Assembly (NCBI GenBank): GCA_002337455.1
Contig: DDGC01000004.1
Span: 273,762 to 324,214 of the forward strand
Direction of reading: 5' to 3'
Source: Rhizobiales bacterium UBA1912
GTDB lineage: Bacteria; Pseudomonadota; Alphaproteobacteria; Rhizobiales; Devosiaceae
Length of the DNA stretch: 50,453 bases
Part shown: positions 43,732-50,453 of the stretch, piece by piece
How positions within the stretch are numbered: the stretch's first letter is position 1
Layout of the letters: each line of letters begins with the position of its first letter
Translations under genes and position numbers: made by a program
The notes under the pieces: generated by a model
Told to the model about the DNA's origin: nothing
The model's database searches: none
The model's input: only the letters and a program-made list of their open reading frames with translations

Positions 43732-44585
43732 TGTCGACAAGTCCTCACACCGCTTCACCGTCCGCCATCGCACTTTCTGAGCAGCGGGCGCCCCTGCTGG
43801 AGCGTCTGCCCTCCAGTGTCCTGGTTGGAGGCTCACTCATCCTTCTGCTCACCATCTGGGAAATGGTGGTCATAGTGGGATGGATACCCGAGTTGATCCT
43901 GCCTCGCGCCTCCAGCACAGCGGTCGCCCTTTACAACATCATCGTCGATCTGCTGACCGGTGGAAATGTCTGGGTCAGTTATCGCACTACGCTGATCGAG
44001 GCCGCCCTGGGGCTGCTGTTTGCGGGTGCCATCGGGTTCGTCTTCGGCGCTTTGATCGCTGAAACCACCTTCGGACGGCGCGTGATTCAGCCCTATATGG
44101 TGGCGCTCTATGCCGCTCCCAAAGTCGCTCTCGCTCCGGTTTTTGTCGCCTGGTTCGGGTTCGGAATGACCCCCAAGGTCGTCATGGCCGTGACTATCGC
44201 CTTCTTTCCGGTGATGGTCGATACCGCCGCCGGCCTATCGGGCGTCGACGAGGATTCCGACAAGCTTTTTGCCACGATCCGGGCCAATCGCTGGCAGCGC
44301 TTCTTCAAGCTCAAGCTGCCCAATGCGCTTCCGTTCATCTTCGCCGGACTCAAGACTGCAGCAGTGCTTTCGCTGATCGGTGCGCTGGTGGGCGAATTTT
44401 CCGGCGGCGGTCGGGGTATCGGCATCCTGATCCAGACCGCCAGCCTGCGTTTCAACCTCGATGTCGTCTTCGCCCACGTGATCCTTCTATCGGTCACCGC
44501 GTTCGCCATCTACTGGGTGATCGACAGGATCGAGCACAAGGTCGTCTTCTGGCGCAAGGCCGGGTTCATCCCGACCCAGGCCTGA
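43731..44585 (+). CDS. ABC transporter permease (SsuC/TauC type)
   Basis: A 284-residue inner-membrane permease with about six membrane segments and the cytoplasmic coupling helix in ATIRANRWQRFFKLKLPNAL. With the two genes upstream it makes a complete importer of the aliphatic sulfonate/nitrate/taurine class, a class that also imports aromatic acids, pyrimidines and related small molecules. Confidence 0.94.
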   Translation: MSTSPHTASPSAIALSEQRAPLLERLPSSVLVGGSLILLLTIWEMVVIVGWIPELILPRASSTAVALYNIIVDLLTGGNVWVSYRTTLIEAALGLLFAGAIGFVFGALIAETTFGRRVIQPYMVALYAAPKVALAPVFVAWFGFGMTPKVVMAVTIAFFPVMVDTAAGLSGVDEDSDKLFATIRANRWQRFFKLKLPNALPFIFAGLKTAAVLSLIGALVGEFSGGGRGIGILIQTASLRFNLDVVFAHVILLSVTAFAIYWVIDRIEHKVVFWRKAGFIPTQA

Positions 44586-44678
44586 TGAGTTCCAATTTCC
44601 GGGGGCAACGCAAAGTCCTCCCCCGGAATCTCTCCAATGACGGGCCAATCCCACCCGAAAGGCCCAAGCGAACCGACA

Positions 44679-45275
44679 ATGAACATCGCACTCGCCCTCC
44701 TGGCCGCCGGAAAGTCGAGACGGATGACCGGAGGCCACCACAAGCTCCTCGCCGACTTTGGCGGCGTTCCCGTGATCCGGAGATCTGCGCTTGCCGCGGT
44801 TGGAAGCGGCGCCTGCACGGTGCTTGCCGTCCTCGGTCATCGCGCGGATGCGTTGCGCGCCCACCTCTCCGACCTCGACCTTGAGATCATTTTCAACCCG
44901 GACCATGCCACCGGCCTCTCATCCTCGCTCCAGACCGCCGCCTTGCGCGTCCCGCCCGACGCGCACGGCATGATCGTGCATTTGGCGGATATGCCCGGCA
45001 TCGGCAGCGACAGCCTGCGACGCCTTATGATCGCCTTCGAAGACAATGGCGGCGAGGCCATCGTGCGCGCCACCGACGCGGGCCACCCCGGCCATCCCGT
45101 GATTTTCCCCCGCTCTTTCCTGCCCGGCCTTTCATCCCTCGTAGGCGATATGGGCGCGCGCGACCTCATCCCTGCATCAAGACTTCCCCTTGTCGACGTC
45201 GAACTCGGCCTCGTCGCCTCGCTCGACGTTGATACGCCCGAGGCGCTTGCCGCAGCAGTCCGTATCCTGCTGTGA
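44679..45275 (+). CDS. MocA/MobA-like nucleotidyltransferase (molybdenum cofactor cytidylyltransferase)
   Basis: A 198-residue NTP-transferase with LAAGKSRRMTGGHHKLL at the N-terminus and the metal-binding LADMPG segment. MocA proteins add CMP to molybdopterin to form MCD, the cofactor form used by xanthine-dehydrogenase-family enzymes without an N-terminal Tat path, fitting this operon. The ATG at 44679 (MNIALALLAAG) is preferred over 44637, which adds 14 unconserved residues. The stop overlaps the xdhC-like start by four bases. Confidence 0.87.
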   Translation: MNIALALLAAGKSRRMTGGHHKLLADFGGVPVIRRSALAAVGSGACTVLAVLGHRADALRAHLSDLDLEIIFNPDHATGLSSSLQTAALRVPPDAHGMIVHLADMPGIGSDSLRRLMIAFEDNGGEAIVRATDAGHPGHPVIFPRSFLPGLSSLVGDMGARDLIPASRLPLVDVELGLVASLDVDTPEALAAAVRILL

Positions 45276-46204
45276 CCTCCCCATCCAAAAGCCTCCATCC
45301 GGCCCTCGATGACCCATGGGAACTTGCCCGCGCTCATCCCGAGGAAGCGGTTCTGGCTGTTCTCACCGACACTCACGGACCATCCTATCGCGATCCCGGC
45401 GCCGCCCTTGCCATCTTGCCTGACGGAAGTTTTGCCGGTGCGATCACCTCGGGCTGCATCGAAGCCGACCTCTTTGCGCGCGCCCGCGAGGTAAGGGCCA
45501 CGGGCCGCCCGCAATCCCTACGCTATGGAGCGGGTTCGCAATTTTTCGACTTGCGTCTACCCTGTGGCGGTGCGGTTGAGATCGCCCTTTTCCCGCTTCG
45601 CGATCCCGACTGTCTTGGTGCCTTGTCCGTCGCCCGACAAGATCGCCGCGCCGTGTCGCTAACCCTCGGCCCCGACTATCGGTTGTCGCTCGGCCCATGG
45701 CGTCGGACCGGCAACGGTCCCGATGGCTTCACCCTGGGCTTCAGGCCTCCGGTGCGGTTCTTGATTTTCGGAACGGGGCCGGAAGCGACAGTCTTCACCG
45801 ACCTTGTGCGCAGTCTGAATATGGACCATCTATTGTGCTCGCGAGATGCCGCCACGCTTGGGGTTGCGGCCGGGCTCGGTTGCCAGATCCGGCATATGGA
45901 CGGGCAGGGAACTTCGCACAACATTGAAATCGATTCCCGTACCGCCGCTGTTCTGTTCTTCCACGACCACGACCACGAACTGGACATCCTGCGCTCCCTC
46001 GTATCCACGTCGGCCTTCTATATCGGCGCTCTTGGCAGCAGGCGCACCCAAGCCACCCGCCTCGACCGCCTGCGCAACCTTGCCGTCAGCAAATCCGCCC
46101 TCGAGCGCATTCGTGGTCCGATCGGCCTTATACCCTCCTCGCGCGACCCTCGCTCGCTCGCCGTTTCGGTCCTTGCCGAGGTCATGCAACTCGCTAGTCT
46201 ATGA
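45272..46204 (+). CDS. XdhC/CoxI-family molybdenum enzyme maturation protein
   Basis: A 310-residue protein thought to bind the molybdenum cofactor, assist its sulfuration and insert it into the enzyme. The N-terminal XdhC domain has DTHGPSYRDPGAALAIL and the conserved-cysteine SGCIEADLF. The C-terminal Rossmann-like domain has FLIFGTGPEATVFTDLV and YIGALGSRRTQATRLDRL. It starts with GTG at 45272 and is the last gene of the cluster. No clear terminator is seen after it. Confidence 0.9.
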   Translation: MTSPSKSLHPALDDPWELARAHPEEAVLAVLTDTHGPSYRDPGAALAILPDGSFAGAITSGCIEADLFARAREVRATGRPQSLRYGAGSQFFDLRLPCGGAVEIALFPLRDPDCLGALSVARQDRRAVSLTLGPDYRLSLGPWRRTGNGPDGFTLGFRPPVRFLIFGTGPEATVFTDLVRSLNMDHLLCSRDAATLGVAAGLGCQIRHMDGQGTSHNIEIDSRTAAVLFFHDHDHELDILRSLVSTSAFYIGALGSRRTQATRLDRLRNLAVSKSALERIRGPIGLIPSSRDPRSLAVSVLAEVMQLASL

Positions 46205-46362
46205 TGGCTGATGGCCCGACAGGACAATACAGGTCAGCCGGAATCAGATCGACGATCTCATCTGGCCCGTCTGGTCGAGGTTAAAATTCGGCGGCTTTTT
46301 CGGCTGAGCCAACCTGACCCTACGCAACGCCGACGGGTATATAGGGATGACTGCAGGCGCCA

Positions 46363-46506
46363 ACCCTGCCGGCCGGATATGTGAAACCCTACGTCAAGCG
46401 CGGCAAGAATGACGAGGTCGATGCAGAGGCAATCTGCGAGACCGTGACACGACCGACCATGCAGTTCGTTCGGACTAAAATCGCAGAGCAGCAGGCGATC
46501 CTGGGG
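46363..46506 (+). pseudogene. IS110-family transposase fragment
   Basis: About 48 codons encode LPAGYVKPYVKRGKND, VDAEAICETVTRPTMQFV and AEQQAILG, matching the N-terminal DEDD-type catalytic domain of IS110/IS1111 transposases (…VKPYVKRQKNDAADAEAICEA…). Neither the start nor the rest of the transposase is present, and no matching ends were found. Confidence 0.85.
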
Positions 46507-47170
46507 GCAACGTCACCCCGCGTTGAAACTGGCGGCCTTGACACAGATCGCGCCCCTCCCCGCCGCCTGCCCCACCCCCGATCCGGCAGGCGGCACCCCG
46601 CCCAGAGGTAGCGTGGACCTTAGGAGGTCGCGGACACAACCATACAGTCGTCTCCATCGAGCCGCTCTCCTCTTCGCCCTGGAGGGCGGCTTTGTCTATA
46701 TCGGCTAAACGGCGACGTGTCAGGCGTTTTCGCAGCGAGAGGAGACGGTGCCGTCCCGCTAGCCGGAGCAAACAGGTGGGCGCGTCCCTGCCCATTATCG
46801 CTCAACCCGTTACCACAACACACATCCAAGGCGATGAGGAAACCGTCTTGCCGTGCCGGCAGATGCCGTGTTGAGTTGGGGCGGGTGTCAAGGGCCTCCG
46901 GCACTCGTAGAGCAGCCTTCCGAATCCTCACGCGGGAGGTTCGCCGGCGACAGATGCCAACGTCACCTTGGGTTAGGCGGACTGAACAACTTTCGTGGCC
47001 TCAAGGGACACCTCCCCGCATATCCAGACAAAATTTAGAACAACGGTCCGCACCAACGAGCAACCGTCAACGCGTACCATACGCCACTGGGGTGGCACAA
47101 TGTGGTCAGTGGTTTCGAATATCGGGGCGGTATTGGCGGCGAACTCAGTCGGCGGCGACGGGCCATTGGC

Positions 47171-47198
47171 CAGTCACCAGTCACCAGTCACCAGTCAC
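47171..47198 (+). repeat. Four perfect tandem copies of the heptamer CAGTCAC
   Basis: CAGTCAC repeated four times without interruption, in non-coding DNA. Probably a slippage-generated microsatellite. Confidence 0.9.
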
Positions 47199-47763
47199 AA
47201 AGGAGACGTCAGCATCGGGTCGAGCGAACGGATTTTTCATGTGCCAGGCCAGCGTCATTATGTCGAGACAAAAATTTGTTAGGAGTACGGTGAGTGCGGT
47301 TCTGCTTTTGAACGAAAGCGCTGGCCGCCGGTTGGGTATCTGGGTGTGGGTAAGAAAGTCAACGTGTTTCAGTACCCACGTCTCAAGCGGGATCCAGAGC
47401 ACAAGCTCCAGAAGCTATCCGATGAGGATCGGCGTCCTCGCGTGCCATGGATCGAGTTAGTGCTCGTGGCTTTCATTTCTGCCACTTTGGTGGTCTTCGC
47501 ATCTCACCTAATTCGACCGCGCCCTTTTCGCCTCCTTTCGCACCGCGGACTGATGCAGCGCATCCTGCTGCCCTTTGAGGCTCGCCACTTCAGCAGCAAG
47601 TTTCCTTCTGAGGGCATCGCCTTCGGCATCTCGCGCAGGAAAACGCCCCACGCGTCACCGCATCGTTTGTTGCTGGGCGACCGGCGTCAGTTTGGGTGAA
47701 CGCAAGAAGCAGTCGAACTTCGTCCTTGCCTTCGCTATTCTTTGTCCTTTGTGCTGCTCCGGT

Positions 47764-49341
47764 TCATGTCGCGGGGATGAGGGCTTCGACCTCATCTACG
47801 TTGGCGGCTTCGGTGGCGGGCTTGTCCCAGCGGATGCGGTTGATGCGGGGGAAGCGCAGGGCGACGCCGGATTTGTGGCGGGTGGAGGCCTGAGCGCTGT
47901 CGAAGGCGACTTCAAAAACCAGGGATTTTTCCACTTCGCGCACCGGGCCGAAACTCTGGATTGTGTGGGCGCGCACCCATTTGTCGAGTTCTTTCAGTTC
48001 GGCGTCGGTGAAGCCGAAATAGGCCTTGCCGATGGGCACCAGTTCATTGCCCCGCCAGGCGCCGAATGTAAAATCGGAATAATAGGACGAGCGCTTGCCG
48101 TGGCCGCGCTGGGCGTACATGAGAACGGCATCGACAAGGTTGGGATCGCGCTTCCATTTGAACCAGTTGCCCTTGGGGCGGCCGGGGACGTACGGGGCGG
48201 ATTTGAGCTTGATCATCACGCCCTCATGGCCGTTTTCATCGGCGCCCTGGCGGCGGATGGCGCCCAGTTGTTCCCAATCGGAAAAAGCGAGCAGTTGCGA
48301 GAGGTCGAGACGGGACTGGGTCTGGTCGGCGAAAAACCCCTGGAGACGGGCGCGACGGTCGATCCAGGGGAGGGCGCGGATATCCTCGTTCCCATCGAAC
48401 AGCATGTCATAGACCCGGATGAAGGCGGGGTGTTCACCGATCAGCTTTTCGGTGGCCGATTTGCGGTTGAGGCGCTGCTGCAGGGCGTTGAAGGGGGCAG
48501 GCTCGAAATTGTTGCCAACCAGCAATTCGCCATCGAGCACCCCGTGCCCGAAGACGTTTTCGACAAGGTCGGGGAAGGCGGGCGCAATATCCTCGCCTGT
48601 GCGCGAGAACAGCGATGCCGGGCCATCGCCGAGGATCAATTGCACGCGTATGCCATCCCATTTCCATTCGGCGACGAAATCGGCCGGATCGAGGCTTGCG
48701 AAGTCCTTGTCCTCGTCGATGGGGTTGGACAGCATGAGGGGGTGAAAGCGGGATGTATGGTCGATCTCGGGTTTGGACCCGGTGCCATCGAGCCATGCAA
48801 ACAGCGCGCCATAGGGCATTTTTATGCCGTGCCAGATTTCCTCGATGTCCTTTAAGTCCGTGCCGCTCATTTCGGCCAGAGCGGTCTTGGCGAGACGTTC
48901 GGAAACCCCGATGCGCAAGCCCCCGGTGGCCAGCTTGACCAGAGCCCAGCGCTCGTTGATCTGTGCGCTGGTCAAAAGCTCTGCGATCAGGAGCGCGAGT
49001 TCGGATTTCGGCGTGGTGTTTAAAAGTTCGACGAGATCGGAGAGCGAAGGCAACTCGCGCGTGCCGCCCTTGTGGGGCCAGATCAGCGCAATGGTTTCGC
49101 CCAGATCACCGACGTAATCGTAGCTGAGCGCGAAAAGATGCGGGTCGACTTCGGCCAGCACAACCTGTTTGAGGCGGGCGGGTTTGACGTGGGCGAAGCT
49201 GAGCGCGCCGGTGAGGACGGCCAGCGCATAGCCGCGGTCGGGATCGGGCGTATCGCTGAAATAGGCGGCGAGCGCTTCAATCTTGCGGTTGCGCGAGGGG
49301 GTGAGGGCCAGGGTTTCGAGGAGAGTCGCAAAGCGCTTCAT
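47764..49341 (-). CDS. ATP-dependent DNA ligase (ligase-associated repair module)
   Basis: A 525-residue ATP-dependent ligase with an N-terminal helical DNA-binding domain (1-200), a nucleotidyltransferase domain with the adenylated Lys227 in EWKWDGIRVQL, and an OB-fold domain ending with RFPRINRIRWDKP. Layout and the adjacent MBL-type exonuclease identify the bacterial ligase found with Lhr-type helicase, exonuclease and phosphoesterase genes in DNA damage repair, distinct from Ku-dependent LigD. The start overlaps the exonuclease stop by four bases. Confidence 0.93.
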   Translation of the reverse strand: MKRFATLLETLALTPSRNRKIEALAAYFSDTPDPDRGYALAVLTGALSFAHVKPARLKQVVLAEVDPHLFALSYDYVGDLGETIALIWPHKGGTRELPSLSDLVELLNTTPKSELALLIAELLTSAQINERWALVKLATGGLRIGVSERLAKTALAEMSGTDLKDIEEIWHGIKMPYGALFAWLDGTGSKPEIDHTSRFHPLMLSNPIDEDKDFASLDPADFVAEWKWDGIRVQLILGDGPASLFSRTGEDIAPAFPDLVENVFGHGVLDGELLVGNNFEPAPFNALQQRLNRKSATEKLIGEHPAFIRVYDMLFDGNEDIRALPWIDRRARLQGFFADQTQSRLDLSQLLAFSDWEQLGAIRRQGADENGHEGVMIKLKSAPYVPGRPKGNWFKWKRDPNLVDAVLMYAQRGHGKRSSYYSDFTFGAWRGNELVPIGKAYFGFTDAELKELDKWVRAHTIQSFGPVREVEKSLVFEVAFDSAQASTRHKSGVALRFPRINRIRWDKPATEAANVDEVEALIPAT

Positions 49342-50333
49342 TGCTCTTGTTCCTCGTCTTCATAGCCCTGGATGTTGAGCGGTTCGGCGACGAGACCCTG
49401 CTGGCGGGACCAATAGACAAGCGCATCCTCGCGGCCATGGGTGACCCAGATTGTCGCCGCCCCGGTGTCGGTGACCGTTTGGGTCAGTTCGGGCCAATCG
49501 ACATGGTCGGAAATGACCAGGGGCAGTTCGATGCCGCTCTGGCGGGCGCGCTGTTTGACGCTCATCCAGCCCGAGGCCATGGCGAGGACGGGATCGGGCA
49601 GCCGGCGGCTCCAGCGGTCCTTGAGCGCCGAGGGCGGGGCGATGATTATGGCGTCGGCCAGTTCGGCTTTTGTCGCTTCGGTGGCGTGGCGGAGTTCGCC
49701 CAGTGCGATACCACGTTCGACATAGAGGTCGCACAGGCGCTGCATCGCGCCGTGGAGATAGATCGGGGCGTCATAGCCCGCGTCGCGCAACAGGCTGATG
49801 ACCCGTTGGGCCTTTCCCAGAGCGTAGGCGCCGATCACATGGGCGCGGCCGGGGTGGGCGGCGAGCGATTTGAAAAGTTTGGCGATTTCCTCGAACGGGT
49901 GCGGATGCTGGAAGACAGGCAGCCCGAAGGTTGCTTCGGTGACCAGAAGATCGCAAGGGACGAGCTCGAAGGGCTGAGCGGTCTTGTCGGGCAGGCGCTT
50001 GTAATCGCCGGTGACGACGACCCGCTGGCCATCCTGTTCGATCAGCACCTGAGCGGAACCCAGGATGTGGCCGGCGGGATAAAGGGTGATGGTGACATCA
50101 TCGATCCTGAGCGGCTGGCCGAATTCGAGGGGCTGGAAGCTGCCGGCGCAATCGGGACCGTAACGGGTTTGCATGATGGCAATGGTATCGGGGGTGGCGA
50201 GCACCTTTTGATGCCCGGAGCGGGCGTGATCGGCGTGGCCGTGGGTGATGATGGCGCGCTCGCGGGGGAGCGTGGGATCGACATAGGTATCGATACGCCG
50301 GATATGGAGATCGCGATCGAGCACCTGGGCCAT
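49338..50333 (-). CDS. Ligase-associated DNA damage response exonuclease (MBL/beta-CASP fold)
   Basis: A 331-residue metallo-beta-lactamase-fold nuclease related to SNM1/CPSF-type enzymes. The metal motif THGHADHARSGH, the GHILGSAQV and VVTGDYKR segments and the C-terminal SDHVDWPEL are conserved features of this group. The ATG at 50333 (MAQVLDRDLHI) is preferred over one at 50381. It is coupled to the DNA ligase gene, so the two probably act together in end processing and sealing. Confidence 0.92.
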   Translation of the reverse strand: MAQVLDRDLHIRRIDTYVDPTLPRERAIITHGHADHARSGHQKVLATPDTIAIMQTRYGPDCAGSFQPLEFGQPLRIDDVTITLYPAGHILGSAQVLIEQDGQRVVVTGDYKRLPDKTAQPFELVPCDLLVTEATFGLPVFQHPHPFEEIAKLFKSLAAHPGRAHVIGAYALGKAQRVISLLRDAGYDAPIYLHGAMQRLCDLYVERGIALGELRHATEATKAELADAIIIAPPSALKDRWSRRLPDPVLAMASGWMSVKQRARQSGIELPLVISDHVDWPELTQTVTDTGAATIWVTHGREDALVYWSRQQGLVAEPLNIQGYEDEEQEQ

Positions 50334-50453
50334 GGGTGGGTCTTTCCGTTCGTCGCCATATTGCCGCGGAGGCTTTTCCACGACAAGGTTTCCGACGGCT
50401 CATGGAGCGTCGGTCGTAACGGGATGAACGGGCATGGGGCGATGAACGCTCCG
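50334..50453. other. Upstream region of the exonuclease gene
   Basis: The last 120 bases contain no recognisable gene start or hairpin. Confidence 0.5.

Larger units (their letters stand above)
46205..47763. other. Degenerate, gene-poor region downstream of the catabolic cluster
   Basis: About 1.56 kb without a supported intact gene. It contains an IS110-family transposase fragment (46363-46506) and four tandem heptamers (47171-47198). A weak 117-codon ORF from a GTG (47346-47699) has one possible membrane segment (IELVLVAFISATLVVFASHLI region) and no recognisable family. Codon structure elsewhere is disordered. It looks like insertion-sequence debris marking the right edge of the cluster. 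Confidence 0.7.

Noticed and set aside
47346..47699. Small membrane protein gene
   Set aside because: Weak GTG start, no ribosome-binding site, no family; it lies in degenerate DNA, so it was not called as a gene.

Overview
The window is a G+C-rich chromosomal segment of an alphaproteobacterium, most likely order Hyphomicrobiales and plausibly a Devosiaceae-like genus. Supporting signs are the gene order sucD-sucA-sucB-MAPEG-lpdA, the F1-only ATP synthase operon atpHAGDC, the chain obgE-proB-proA-nadD-rsfS-rlmH-envC-ctpA-yibQ-rppH, and a ribosomal protein L21 with an alanine/lysine-rich tail. The genus is inferred from gene order and protein style; no database comparison was run.

Layout. Positions 1-7356 hold the 2-oxoglutarate dehydrogenase/TCA block on the plus strand, closed by a strong terminator. 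Positions 7377-11088 (minus) hold a secreted protein made almost wholly of nine cysteine-bearing acidic repeats, an EamA transporter and XerC. Positions 11208-18691 (plus) hold priA and atpHAGDC with a clear terminator. A chemoreceptor follows (18962-21049). Positions 21117-33019 (minus) form a long, tightly packed run of cell-envelope, NAD/proline, ribosome-maturation and acetyltransferase genes, many overlapping by 1-8 bases. rplU-rpmA, a metallo-beta-lactamase-fold gene and a gamma-glutamylcyclotransferase-like gene complete the core part.

A tRNA-Ser(CGA) gene at 35636-35725 marks a change of character. After it come 0.95 kb of broken genes (type I restriction subunit and aldehyde dehydrogenase remnants), then a regulated catabolic cluster (36671-46204): a divergent MarR regulator, a three-subunit molybdenum hydroxylase, a CoxG-like protein, a complete NitT/TauT-type ABC importer, a MocA-like cofactor cytidylyltransferase and an XdhC-like maturation factor. 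About 1.56 kb of degenerate DNA with an IS110-family remnant closes it. The likely logic is that the importer brings in a small, probably (hetero)aromatic substrate, the molybdenum enzyme hydroxylates it, MocA and XdhC prepare the cofactor, and MarR silences the operon through two GTTG-N6-CAAC operators flanking the promoter until a ligand appears. The substrate cannot be read from the sequence.

The window ends with an ATP-dependent DNA ligase and its associated exonuclease (minus strand), a two-gene part of a known bacterial DNA-repair module.

The best candidates for something undescribed are the nine-repeat secreted protein and the MarR-controlled molybdenum hydroxylase/importer cluster next to tRNA-Ser. 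No CRISPR array, prophage or intact insertion sequence was seen.
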